Source: CBDBLK01 sp965243145 (lineage in GTDB: Bacteria; Bdellovibrionota; Bacteriovoracia; Bacteriovoracales; Bacteriovoracaceae). From it: DNA of 64,000 nucleotides. The position numbers and the translations under genes are program-made. Under the pieces are notes generated by a model that saw only the letters and a program-made list of their open reading frames with translations, had not been told where the DNA came from and ran no database searches. Shown here in pieces: positions 17,633 to 26,277 of this stretch. Position 1 is the stretch's first letter. Each line of letters opens with the position of its first letter. Location: the NCBI GenBank assembly GCA_965243145.1, contig CBDEUB010000002.1:682001-746000 (forward strand), written 5' to 3'.

Positions 17633-18358
17633 ATGAAACACCTTTTTGCGAGCATCCTGATGGGCCTTTTGGCCCTCGGCTGCGGTAATGACGGCAAAAA
17701 CAGGCCCAATGGCCACGGTTTCCACTCTCCCATTTTGAGTGGGCATGCCGCCAATCAATGGGGCCAACTCAAGGGCCGCGTCCGCTGTACCAAAGGCCTC
17801 GGGCGCATGCAAGACCTGACTTTCATGCTGGCCGGCGGAGGGGGGGGATTTGCCGGCGGCCAAAGTGCTCAAATAAGCGGCCCCTTGCAGCCCGGACACC
17901 ACCCCGGCGGCGCAGCGGCCAATTTTTTTGGCCAAAACACCGGATTTGGCGACCTCATTTATGTCCAAGGAGTGCGCAACGGCAACTATGGCCCCATGCT
18001 CTACAATGTGGTGCTCTCCCTGTGCATTTACCGGGCGGGAAACAGCTATATCCCCCACCACGGGCAACAACCCTACGGACAACAACCTTATGGACAACCG
18101 CCCTATGGGCATCCCCGCGGCGCACCTCCAGGGGGAACTCCATCGGGAGTGGGTGGGGCCTACGAATATGTCGGCCCCAACGCTGGCCTATACAATTTTT
18201 CCCTGTCGGGGGGCGTCCTGGGGTCTTCCATAGGCAATCCCCTGAATGGCAGCGTGGAGGCCGGGCGGCTGCTCTTTTTCTCCAGGACTTACAATGGGCC
18301 ACACCAGCGCTCGTTTACCCGCGCCGGTATTCCCGGTGCTCCGGGGGTTCCTCACTGA
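17633..18358 (+). CDS. Putative Gly-rich lipoprotein with PYG repeats
   Basis: 241 residues from the ATG at 17633 (AAAGGAGATAAGG upstream). ILMGLLALGC is a lipobox. It contains Gly-rich runs (AGGGGGGFAGG), the WGQLKGRVRC block shared with the divergent paralogue, and a central tandem QQPYGQQPYGQPPYG region encoded by a short in-frame DNA repeat at about 18064-18115. The two genes share a 205-bp divergent promoter region. Its 3' end overlaps the convergent amidase by 7 bp. Confidence 0.7.
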   Translation: MKHLFASILMGLLALGCGNDGKNRPNGHGFHSPILSGHAANQWGQLKGRVRCTKGLGRMQDLTFMLAGGGGGFAGGQSAQISGPLQPGHHPGGAAANFFGQNTGFGDLIYVQGVRNGNYGPMLYNVVLSLCIYRAGNSYIPHHGQQPYGQQPYGQPPYGHPRGAPPGGTPSGVGGAYEYVGPNAGLYNFSLSGGVLGSSIGNPLNGSVEAGRLLFFSRTYNGPHQRSFTRAGIPGAPGVPH

Positions 18359-19101
18359 GGCGACTGGCGGGCGACAAAAGGCGGGCGCTGTGCTAAATAG
18401 GCCTCCACCCCCTGGGCCACGGCGGCGGCATAACTCTCCTGAAATTTGGCATCCAGCAGGCGCGCTTGCTCCTTGGGATTGGAGAGAAAACCCGGCTCTA
18501 AAAGCACCACGGGCCGCTTGCTCAGGGCCAAAACATGAAACAGGGCGGGCCTGATGCCCCGGTTGTTCAAACGGTAGCGCCGTCCCACCGTGCGGGCAAT
18601 TTGAGTGTGAATGTGTCGCGCCAGCACTTTGCCGGTTTCCACCGTTTTTTTGACCGCTAAATCGATCAAAATATTGTTGATCTCCAACTCCTTGCCGCTC
18701 AAGTGCTGATTTTCCACGCCCGCCAACTTGTGGGCCGCCCGGTTTTGACTGTTGTCCAAATAGTAGGTTTCAAACCCGTGGGGAGCGCGCTGGGAACTGG
18801 AGTTAAAGTGCACGGAAATGAGCACATCTGCCTTGACCTTTTCCGCCATTTCAGCGCGCTGGTTGAGGGACAAACTGCGATCCCCGCTGCGGGTGAGGAA
18901 CACGCTGTGCTTTTTGGCCAATTGGCGGTGAATCCGCTGGGCCAATTGAAGAGTCAGATATTTTTCCCGAATCCGCCCCTTCCCCTTTTTGCCACTCCGG
19001 TAGTCGCGCACGGTGGCCCCCTCGTCGTCCCCCCCGTGTCCGGGGTCAATGAGAATGGTATAGGCCTGCAACGAGTGCCACCAGCACCCCGCCCACGCCA
19101 C
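18352..19101 (-). CDS. N-acetylmuramoyl-L-alanine amidase (Amidase_3)
   Basis: About 249 residues. Zinc ligands of the Amidase_3 fold are visible: DPGHGG near the start, a Glu in REKYLTLQLA, SVHFNS, and the catalytic LLEPGFLSN. It cuts the bond between MurNAc and the stem peptide. The start is uncertain: the frame stays open into the SpoIID gene. GTG at 19101 gives a short signal (VAWAGCWWHSLQA); non-standard starts up to 19119 are possible. It lies directly downstream of a SpoIID-domain gene, a pairing known from engulfment and cell-separation machinery. Confidence 0.85.
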   Translation of the reverse strand: MAWAGCWWHSLQAYTILIDPGHGGDDEGATVRDYRSGKKGKGRIREKYLTLQLAQRIHRQLAKKHSVFLTRSGDRSLSLNQRAEMAEKVKADVLISVHFNSSSQRAPHGFETYYLDNSQNRAAHKLAGVENQHLSGKELEINNILIDLAVKKTVETGKVLARHIHTQIARTVGRRYRLNNRGIRPALFHVLALSKRPVVLLEPGFLSNPKEQARLLDAKFQESYAAAVAQGVEAYLAQRPPFVARQSPQ

Positions 19102-19114
19102 CAGCAGAACTTTC

Positions 19115-20347
19115 TCAATAAATCCTGGCGACTTTAAAGTGGGGAAAATAATGGGCCAAAATCTTTTTATAACTCCACCCTCTCTCGGCCAACTCCAACG
19201 CCCCCAACTGGCACAGGCCCACCCCGTGCCCGCGGCCCTGGCCTCTAAACAAAATTGTAGATTGCTTTTCCCCCCGCCGCCACTCCACCTGAAAGTAATT
19301 GGAGGAAAAGAGCTGCCTGCCAAAATAGCGCCTGAGCAGGGCCTTTTTAAAGGCGATCACCTGATCTCCCAAGGCGATTTTTAACTGTACTGCTGCCGGC
19401 ACTTGGGGAATCAAACCCAACCCCTCGGACAAGTGGGGCCGGGGATCGCGGGAAGCCAAGTCTTTCCTTCCCAACCAGGCCAAAAATGTCTCAAAGCGCG
19501 CCACTCCCATGGAAGTTGTCCAGGCCCGCCCGTTGCGCTCCCGACAGAAGGGACAGGCCACCGCCCGATTGCCGGGAACCCGGTTTTGCCAGACATGTTG
19601 GGGGGCAAAGGTGTGGCCGCCACACTGGGCGTGGAAAAAAACGGGGATGAGAGTTCCCCCGGCGGAGGTGAGCACTTCCCCCCGTGTGGACTGGGCGGCC
19701 CTATAAGTTTTGTAAGTGCGATCTCCATGGTGGCCACTGACTTGATGGGTTTCACTGCTCTCCAAATGGTAATAAGTTTCGTACCCCGCCCGGCGGGCCA
19801 CTTGGCGCGACTGCATTTTGTGGAGGGCATAGCTTCTGGCCGCCACCGCCTGGGCCTTGAGCGCTTCCATCGGCCAAGCGGCGTTCATTTCCTTGGGCAA
19901 AAGGGTGGCCAAGTAGTCCTCCATGCCGGTTTCGTGAACCACATCGCAAGCGTCCGCTGCGGGCGAGGAGACAATGTGCAAATTCCCCCCGTGGCCCTCT
20001 CTGGCCCCCAGACGGTGCAATGAGAGCAATCCCCCCTGGCCTTTTAAGCTGGCCAACAAAACCGGGCGGCGGGGCGGGTTTTTGATATTGGCGGTGAGTC
20101 CACGGCAATTAAAGCGCAGGGAGTGGTGGCCAAGCAAAACTTTGCTATCCCCTACAGGGTGGATTTTTCTGTGCATATCGGTTCCACTAATGTGGATAGT
20201 TTTCAATCCTCGGTGCAACCTCACCTTGATATGGGGAGTGGAATCGGCCTTTTGCAATCCGTACAAACGCACCGGCGCGGCGGCGGCATTTCCCAGTTGG
20301 GCCAAAAGGAAAACAAAGAGGCCAAATTTTTTGGCAAAGGCGTACAC
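19115..20347 (-). CDS. SpoIID/LytB-domain peptidoglycan glycosidase-like protein
   Basis: 410 residues from the GTG at 20347, after AGGGACGA. A signal (FGLFVFLLAQLGNAAAA) precedes a SpoIID domain with METYL-like GMEDYLATLLPKEM (catalytic Glu), then AWPMEALKAQAVAARSYAL, and near the C-terminus RGQGRGHGVGLCQLGA. SpoIID cleaves glycan strands lacking stem peptides, and the adjacent amidase removes stem peptides, so the two can act in sequence. The open frame continues upstream to 20545, but that part runs through the intergenic repeat and is not believed. Confidence 0.87.
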   Translation of the reverse strand: MYAFAKKFGLFVFLLAQLGNAAAAPVRLYGLQKADSTPHIKVRLHRGLKTIHISGTDMHRKIHPVGDSKVLLGHHSLRFNCRGLTANIKNPPRRPVLLASLKGQGGLLSLHRLGAREGHGGNLHIVSSPAADACDVVHETGMEDYLATLLPKEMNAAWPMEALKAQAVAARSYALHKMQSRQVARRAGYETYYHLESSETHQVSGHHGDRTYKTYRAAQSTRGEVLTSAGGTLIPVFFHAQCGGHTFAPQHVWQNRVPGNRAVACPFCRERNGRAWTTSMGVARFETFLAWLGRKDLASRDPRPHLSEGLGLIPQVPAAVQLKIALGDQVIAFKKALLRRYFGRQLFSSNYFQVEWRRGEKQSTILFRGQGRGHGVGLCQLGALELAERGWSYKKILAHYFPHFKVARIY

Positions 20348-20407
20348 GGTACTCGTCCCTAAGTACAAATGGGCGGCGCGGGGCCAGTTTATTTTATTAT
20401 ACCGCAA

Positions 20408-20595
20408 GTACTCACACTTCAGGCCATCTTGTGGTTCAGCTTCGCCATCGCCTCTTGCCTCCGCATCCTGCTCCGGCACCGCCCATCGGGGCGGCCGTCG
20501 CTCGCCGCCTTCCTGGCGGCTCCGTGCGATGTGCTTCGAGCACACCTCAGTCGCTCTGTCTCGCTTCTCCCCAATCTGACCTAAATTGTGAGCAC
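20408..20595. repeat. Structured intergenic repeat, copy B (188 bp)
   Basis: It has the same ends as copy A (GTACTCACA and TGTGAGCAC) and the same flanks. The internal hairpin TGTGCT-tcg-AGCACA (20530-20544) keeps its stem while its loop differs from copy A. It is longer because of a GC-rich middle with two more hairpins (CCGCCCatcGGGGCGG and GCCGCCttcctGGCGGC). It lies between two minus-strand genes. Confidence 0.87.
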
Positions 20596-20620
20596 CTGAC
20601 CTAGGTTATTATCATATACC

Positions 20621-21322
20621 CTAGTCGGAGATTTTTTTTCTTAAAAACTCGGCCACTCGCTGAAGATCGGCCCAAGCAGTGCGCTTCATATTGGGGTTAA
20701 TTTGCAAATAGTCGGGGTGAAAAATCGGGAAACAGGGAAACGCCGCAGTTTGGCCCCCCGGTATCTGCCAAGAGAGTGCCAACTCTTTTCCGTGTACCAG
20801 ACTCAGGCGTTCTTTGCGCCCCAAGCACAAGTTGGTGGCATAGGCCCCCACGGTGACGATGGCCCGGGGGGAGAGTTCCCACACATGGCGGCCTATAGCG
20901 CGCAGAATGTCCTCCCTGGCGCGATCCCTGTCAAACAAAATCCGCACCGCCTCTCCAGGAGCGAAAGGCAGAGCACCGATCATGCGGGAGAGCAATCCCC
21001 CCTCCCCTGGGCCGCCAAAATCCTTAGGCGTTTCCGCCACAAAGGCCACCAAAACGCCCTGTCCTTCCACTAAATCTTCGGCCTGAATTAAATCGTTCCC
21101 CTTCGGCCAAACGGGGGCGGAACGGGGCGGGGCCAGAGGAGAGGGCGAGGGTGAGGGCGCGGGCCAGTCCACCGGGGCCGCGGCCAATTCTCCGTTTTCC
21201 AGGGCGGGAAAGGAAAAGTTGACCTTTTTAAAAAGTTGCCCCACAAAGGGGCCTTCCACCCGGGCGGCGAGGCCACTCTTCCCCAAGGTGCGCAGGCGGC
21301 GAAAATCCTCTGCAAAATCCAT
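20621..21322 (-). CDS. Divergent uracil-DNA glycosylase superfamily protein
   Basis: 233 residues from the ATG at 21322 (AAAGGGG upstream). The C-terminal motif FHPDYLQINPNMKRTAWADL matches the H-P-S/D-x-L-...-R motif of family 4/5 UDGs, and ILRAIGRHVWELSPRAIVTVG matches their central helix. The usual first motif GEAPG reads AETPKD, and the four Fe-S Cys of family 4 enzymes are absent. It may be a catalytically altered member. A Pro-rich linker lies near residue 65. Confidence 0.72.
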   Translation of the reverse strand: MDFAEDFRRLRTLGKSGLAARVEGPFVGQLFKKVNFSFPALENGELAAAPVDWPAPSPSPSPLAPPRSAPVWPKGNDLIQAEDLVEGQGVLVAFVAETPKDFGGPGEGGLLSRMIGALPFAPGEAVRILFDRDRAREDILRAIGRHVWELSPRAIVTVGAYATNLCLGRKERLSLVHGKELALSWQIPGGQTAAFPCFPIFHPDYLQINPNMKRTAWADLQRVAEFLRKKISD

Positions 21323-21454
21323 CCGGCAAACCCCTTTGGTAGGGCAAAAACCACCAGTGGTTAAAAACACCTATCCCAACACTTTTTTCTTTAAGTGTAA
21401 AGCGCGCCCCAGTTTCCGCCGACAAGAAAGCATCACTCAACCGAGGAGTTCCCC

Positions 21455-21679
21455 ATGGATTCAGGAAATTCTGGCGATTTGGATTTCAAATTTGAAAGGT
21501 TTGAAGAATATTTTGGCAGCGTCCAACAAGTGTGCCGGCAAATCAACGAATGTCCCACCTGCGGGGCCAAGCTGGTGTTTACCCACTTTGCCGACTACAC
21601 CCATTTTTATGTCCAGGAGACTGCCTGTTGCCCGGAGTGTGACAGCGTTGGCCGCAAGTTGATCCACATTCTCAACTAG
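21455..21679 (+). CDS. Small zinc-ribbon protein
   Basis: 74 residues, start supported by GAGGAG. Two Cys pairs, CPTCG near residue 33 and CCPEC near residue 58, would hold one zinc. It has no signal peptide, so it is cytoplasmic. It may bind nucleic acid or act as an adaptor; the function is unknown. Confidence 0.75.
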   Translation: MDSGNSGDLDFKFERFEEYFGSVQQVCRQINECPTCGAKLVFTHFADYTHFYVQETACCPECDSVGRKLIHILN

Positions 21680-21724
21680 GGCCAAGATTAAGGCCAAGTC
21701 CCGCTTTTGCCGATAAGTCGGGTA

Positions 21725-23722
21725 ATGAAAAAGCATCAAAAAGCGGCCCTGATGGCCGCCCTAATGTTGGCCAGTGCGGACACTTTGGCCCTGCCCAAGC
21801 GGGGAAGTTCCAGCGGCAGGGCCGCCTCTGCCAGTGGCCGCCCCGCCGGCGGGGGTACCCCGGGAACCGCTATTGGCGGTGGAGGAGGGGCCGAATGCCG
21901 TCCCAATGCTACCCAATTGGACGGTTCCCACACCATCTCCTACGACTATTTGCTCTCCGCCACCGACGGGGCCTTTGCCGAATCCCAGGCGGTGCGGGTG
22001 GAAGAAATCCGGCCGGGCCAATACACCGTCAAAATGGAAGCATTTATCAACGCCTGCTTGAAACCCCGCTTTGAATTTTCCCAAGTGGGGGGCCAGGTTT
22101 TTATCAGCGCCTACAACGATCATGAGGCGCTCAAAAAAGAGGAGTGGGCGGAAAAAAACAACGACGACAAATACACCGAATGTTTAAAGGACAATGGCCT
22201 GCTCAATGCTCAAGGGGCCATCGACTGGGACAAGGCCAACCAACAGGGGCAGGTGTCCAATTCCTATACCTCTCCCGGATTCTCCATCGATCAGGGACAA
22301 ATCAACAAGAACACCACCGTCAAACTCTACTTTGCCAGCGCCCAGTTGGGTTCCCGCCCGCCTGGGCCAGCGGAACCTCCCAATGCGACGGACTCCCAAT
22401 TGGAATGCCGTTGGTACGAAGATTTTGGCCGCCACTATATTGAAGGGAGCGACCCCTTGAAAACTCAGGGGTACGAACTCCAGGTGGGAGAGAGGGATCA
22501 AATTTACCGCGATTTTCAGAGCATTTGCCGCTCCGGGGATGCCGGCGATCTGTGGACATTTCTCTACAATTTGCGCTCTCTGGGGAATTACGCCGACTTG
22601 GAAGACGCCATCGAGGAGGCCATCTTGTTGCAACAAGAGCAGGCCTCGGAAAATTATATGCGGCAGATGATTAGCATCATCGAAGGGATCGGAGAAGAGG
22701 GCGAACTCACCGATGGCCAATTAAACCGCTTTCGGCACTTGGCCCGCCAAATGCAAAGCGAAGTGCTCGATCCCCTGGGAACCCAGTTGGAGAATTTACG
22801 CCAGCGCTACGACAGTGCCGACACTTTGGAAGAAAAAGAAAAACTGGAAGAAAAAATTGATAAACTCACTGACCTGGTGGAACGAAGTGGCATCGCCCTC
22901 GACACGCTCAGGCCGATCTACGGAGTGATCAGAAACCGCGAATCCAAGCACCCCATCGCCCTCGATGTGGAAAGGATGCGCGGCAAGGCCATCCTCTACA
23001 AGCGCATCGATCCGCGCACTGGCCGCTCTATAACTCTCGAAGATGCCAACAAAAAAATAGAGAGGGAAGTCAACAACTTCCGCACGGCCGAATTGGAAGA
23101 TTGGCGTTGCCACGCTCAAAGCCACCGCGGCAACCCCGCCTGTTTGCGGGCCGCCACCCAGGACATTCAAAGTCGCCAGGCCTCATACGCCAGAGCGCGC
23201 AGGCAATTCCAATCGCGCCAACTGCGCTGCCAACACTACATGCATCAGGCGCGCACTCAGGGAATCAATTTTTTTGGGGCCTCTCCGGTGTACGAAGATC
23301 GCAAATGCCGGCGCAATATGAAGAAGGACATGGCCCGCATCCAATCCATGGGGCGCTCCACTCTGCGCTACATGCAAAGGCGTGGCGAGCAGAAAAGTCG
23401 CTACCAGGCGGGATACCAGTCCTATTTAGAATACCGCGCTCAACAGCGGCGCGAGCGCCAGAATCAAGACGACTTTGGCAGTTTCCGCCTGGGTTCCCTC
23501 GACTATTCCTTAATGGACGGAGGCCCCGGCGGGTATGCGAGCGACATGTACAGCTTGAACGCCACTCCCTCCCCCTACCAATTCAACCCCTCCATGCAGC
23601 AAATGGGTATGCCCCATCCCTCGCCCTTTGCCCCCATGCCCTCTCCCATGGCCGGGCCAATGATGCATCCCCATTCCCCCTCGCCACCGCCAATGTGGCA
23701 ACAGTACGGGGGTAGGCCCTAG
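21725..23722 (+). CDS. Large exported protein with coiled coil and Pro/Met-rich tail, unknown
   Basis: 665 residues from ATG 21725 (alternative start 21707). The signal AALMAALMLASADTLA is followed by a Gly/Ser-rich stretch, then a beta-rich domain to about residue 240. A coiled coil (EEKEKLEEKIDKLTDLVE) lies near residue 380. The tail from about 620 is rich in Pro, Met and His (MGMPHPSPFAPMPSPM). Six or more Cys are spaced through the protein. No family recognised. It is monocistronic by spacing. Confidence 0.7.
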   Translation: MKKHQKAALMAALMLASADTLALPKRGSSSGRAASASGRPAGGGTPGTAIGGGGGAECRPNATQLDGSHTISYDYLLSATDGAFAESQAVRVEEIRPGQYTVKMEAFINACLKPRFEFSQVGGQVFISAYNDHEALKKEEWAEKNNDDKYTECLKDNGLLNAQGAIDWDKANQQGQVSNSYTSPGFSIDQGQINKNTTVKLYFASAQLGSRPPGPAEPPNATDSQLECRWYEDFGRHYIEGSDPLKTQGYELQVGERDQIYRDFQSICRSGDAGDLWTFLYNLRSLGNYADLEDAIEEAILLQQEQASENYMRQMISIIEGIGEEGELTDGQLNRFRHLARQMQSEVLDPLGTQLENLRQRYDSADTLEEKEKLEEKIDKLTDLVERSGIALDTLRPIYGVIRNRESKHPIALDVERMRGKAILYKRIDPRTGRSITLEDANKKIEREVNNFRTAELEDWRCHAQSHRGNPACLRAATQDIQSRQASYARARRQFQSRQLRCQHYMHQARTQGINFFGASPVYEDRKCRRNMKKDMARIQSMGRSTLRYMQRRGEQKSRYQAGYQSYLEYRAQQRRERQNQDDFGSFRLGSLDYSLMDGGPGGYASDMYSLNATPSPYQFNPSMQQMGMPHPSPFAPMPSPMAGPMMHPHSPSPPPMWQQYGGRP

Positions 23723-23743
23723 TGGCCAGAATTATCTGAAACG

Positions 23744-24913
23744 CTATGGACTTACCAGGGTTCTCAGCAGGCGAAAACCGACATCGCTGCTCCTGAGGCC
23801 AAGGTAGTCGATGCTGCGATTCACAGAACGCAAGTACTGCGCACGGTTACTCCAACTGCCGCCACGAACGACGCGGTAACGCCCGGAACTTTGCAACGGA
23901 TCAATCCCTCCCAACAACTTTGCAGCGCCATCCTCTACCCACTCCCATACATTCCCATGCACATCGTAGAGTCCAAACGGGTTGGGCAGAAGTTCCGCCA
24001 CCGGGTGGGCCTGCTCATCCGAATTGCCATAAGACCATCCGTATTGAGGGAGTGCGCTCTTGTTATTCCCAAACGAGTAAATGCTCTCTGTCCCCCCTCG
24101 CGCTATATACTCCCACTCCGCATCCGTCGGCAATCTATAGATGTAATCGCTTTGCAACTGATTCAATATCTCTATATACCTCTTGGCATCCTCCCACGAC
24201 ACACTCTCCACCGGATGGTTGAAGGCAACCTTGATCTTCTTGCCATTCATCACTATGTCTTGCCCTGAATCCACAAAATAAGACGGATTCTCTCCCATCA
24301 CCAACGCGTACTGAAGTTGCGTCACCTGGGTCGCCTGTGCTTCAAACTGCTTGGTGAGCACAGTTTCGACTTTTCTCGCACCCTTTCCCATCACAAATTC
24401 CCTAGCACCTTCCCTCCCTCCCGTGGGAGAAAATGTCCTGGGGAAGAGAAAACTCTCCAGCACTCCGCGATCAAACAGTGCTTCATCCACACCCGACTTG
24501 CGCGCCAAATCCCTAAACACCCCAAACGAGGTGTCCCTATTGATAATTCCCCACACCGCTTCCCGTTCAGATGCCGGAACCAGTTTTAAATAGTGCTCAA
24601 ACCGCCCCTGCTTGGAACCAATTTGCGTCAGCAAAAAACCCGCTTTCAGTTCCGCATCCCCACTCTGCCCCATCCAAACCTCTGCCGCCTCCGCCAAATT
24701 GCCACCCTTCCCCTGCCGCACAACGGATTCCAGTTGGGCATGAATGTTATCCACACCATCCAGCGCCCAACGGGAATCGGTGACTTCCCTTTCAACTCCA
24801 ACTAAATTCCTGAGAGTATCTAGACAACGATCCTTCTTCGAGGCCAGCACTCCCGAGAGCGCCAAATGGAACCACACCAAAGAGAAGAAAACTTGACGCG
24901 CTGTTTTAAGCAT
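23744..24913 (-). CDS. Exported FGE/SUMF1-fold protein lacking the catalytic Cys
   Basis: 389 residues. Start ATG after AAAGGGGGACAG; signal VFFSLVWFHLALSGVLA. A helical N-terminal domain of about 170 residues precedes a formylglycine-generating-enzyme fold: TQLQYALVM, PVESVSWEDAKRYI, RLPTDAEWEYIARGG, NPFGLYDVHGNVWEWVED and VVRGGSW...DVGFRLLR. In true FGE two Cys lie after RGGSW; here that segment (SNRAQYLRSVNRS) has none, so it is probably a binding or structural version. Its paralogue is at 48442-49602, sharing the same N-terminal domain. Confidence 0.85.
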   Translation of the reverse strand: MLKTARQVFFSLVWFHLALSGVLASKKDRCLDTLRNLVGVEREVTDSRWALDGVDNIHAQLESVVRQGKGGNLAEAAEVWMGQSGDAELKAGFLLTQIGSKQGRFEHYLKLVPASEREAVWGIINRDTSFGVFRDLARKSGVDEALFDRGVLESFLFPRTFSPTGGREGAREFVMGKGARKVETVLTKQFEAQATQVTQLQYALVMGENPSYFVDSGQDIVMNGKKIKVAFNHPVESVSWEDAKRYIEILNQLQSDYIYRLPTDAEWEYIARGGTESIYSFGNNKSALPQYGWSYGNSDEQAHPVAELLPNPFGLYDVHGNVWEWVEDGAAKLLGGIDPLQSSGRYRVVRGGSWSNRAQYLRSVNRSIDYLGLRSSDVGFRLLRTLVSP

Positions 24914-25065
24914 AACTGTCCCCCTTTCTGAAGGGCCTTAATAATGACACTTGAATACTCTAACGGAGTACCCAAAACAAGACCCCACCCCTTTTCTAGG
25001 TAAAAATTCCCCAAAAACTGCAAAATGCCGGAATAGAGGGGCAAAACCCTAGTTTTTTGGCCTCC

Positions 25066-25095
25066 AGTCAAAAATACACGCGAGTATTTTTGACT
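25066..25095. promoter_or_regulatory. Perfect 12-bp inverted repeat, probable operator
   Basis: AGTCAAAAATAC, spacer ACGCGA, GTATTTTTGACT. The right arm contains the -35 box of the DUF4143 ATPase gene, so a dimeric protein bound here would block RNA polymerase. Confidence 0.8.
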
Positions 25096-25118
25096 AGGGG
25101 TGAATTTAGTAGTATAAT
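25090..25118 (+). promoter_or_regulatory. Consensus promoter of the DUF4143 gene, leaderless
   Basis: TTGACT (25090-25095), 17-bp spacer, TATAAT (25113-25118). The ATG is 6 bp after the -10 box, so transcription should begin at the start codon. No Shine-Dalgarno is present. Confidence 0.8.
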
Positions 25119-25124
25119 GCCCTT

Positions 25125-26267
25125 ATGCCAACACCAAAGAGATACCTCTATTCCCCCGTTAAAAGGGATTTGGCCAAGAAAATGGTCTTTGTCGGTGGCC
25201 CCAGACAAGTGGGCAAAACCACCATGGGCCTGAGTTTTTTGCGTCCTTCCCACGAAAAAAACCCCGCCTATCTCAACTGGGACATTCTCAAGCACCGCCA
25301 ACGCATCCTCAAAAATCAAATCCCCTTGAAGCACCGACTTTTAGTTTTCGACGAAATTCACAAGTACAAAGAGTGGAGAGGCCTGCTCAAAGGCCTCTAC
25401 GATGGCCACCGCTCAGGCCATTCCTTTCTGGTGACCGGCTCGGCCCGCCTCGACCATTTTTCCAAGGGGGGGGATTCCCTAATGGGGAGGTATTACTACT
25501 ACCGCCTGCACCCCTTTTCCCTTTTGGAAATGAACCCCACCCCCAACCCCAAAGACCTGGAGGCCCTGTTGCAATTTGGCGGGTTTCCCGAACCACTCTT
25601 GGGGCAATCGGTAAACGATTGGAGGCGGTGGCAAAACAACAGAAAAAAACAGGTGGTCTACGACGACCTTAGAGACTTGGAGCAAGTGAAAGAGATTTCC
25701 CTCATCGAGCTGCTGGTGGAGGCCCTTCCCCATCGCGTGGGTGCCCCCCTGTCTGTCAACTCTCTGCGGGAAGATATTTCCGCCAGTCATAAAACGGTAG
25801 AGCGCTGGCTTGGCCTGTTGGAGGCCCTCTACATGGTGTTTCGCATCCCCCCCTACGGCAACTCCCGCATTAGGACGGTGAAAAAAGAACAAAAATTGTA
25901 TTTTTGGGACTGGTCGCAGGTGGAAAGGCCCGCCGCCCGCTTTGAAAACCTGGTGGCCTCCCACCTGTTAAAATACTGCCACTACCACCACGATACCACG
26001 GGGGGCCACTACCAACTCGCGTACCTGAGAGACATAGACAAAAGAGAAGTCGATTTTCTGGTGACAAAGGACGGGCGGCCATTTTTTGCCGTCGAGTGCA
26101 AACTGGGCCAAACCGCCCTATCCTCCCATTTAAACTACTTTCAAGAACGACTGGACATTCCCCGTTGTTTTCAAGTTCACCTGTCCCGCCGAGATTTCGG
26201 GGACGAGGCCAAAAAGGGGCGCTGTCTGCCCTTTAGCTCTTTCTGTCGGGAAATTTTAAAAGTTTAA
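25125..26267 (+). CDS. AAA+ ATPase with DUF4143 C-terminal domain
   Basis: 380 residues. Walker A GGPRQVGKTT near residue 26, Walker B LLVFDEIHKY near residue 70, sensor VTGSARLD near 105, and a C-terminal DUF4143/PD-(D/E)XK-like domain with REVDFLVTKDG then FAVECKLG near residue 325. Proteins of this type are widespread accessory ATPases of unknown substrate; some are linked to mobile DNA and defence. One of three in this window (others at 35641 and 36904). A 12-bp inverted repeat overlaps its promoter. Confidence 0.88.
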   Translation: MPTPKRYLYSPVKRDLAKKMVFVGGPRQVGKTTMGLSFLRPSHEKNPAYLNWDILKHRQRILKNQIPLKHRLLVFDEIHKYKEWRGLLKGLYDGHRSGHSFLVTGSARLDHFSKGGDSLMGRYYYYRLHPFSLLEMNPTPNPKDLEALLQFGGFPEPLLGQSVNDWRRWQNNRKKQVVYDDLRDLEQVKEISLIELLVEALPHRVGAPLSVNSLREDISASHKTVERWLGLLEALYMVFRIPPYGNSRIRTVKKEQKLYFWDWSQVERPAARFENLVASHLLKYCHYHHDTTGGHYQLAYLRDIDKREVDFLVTKDGRPFFAVECKLGQTALSSHLNYFQERLDIPRCFQVHLSRRDFGDEAKKGRCLPFSSFCREILKV

Positions 26268-26277
26268 GTGCTCACCC

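Noticed and set aside
20348..20545. N-terminal extension of the SpoIID gene
   Set aside because: It runs through the intergenic repeat and lacks a start signal; the GTG at 20347 with a signal peptide is better.
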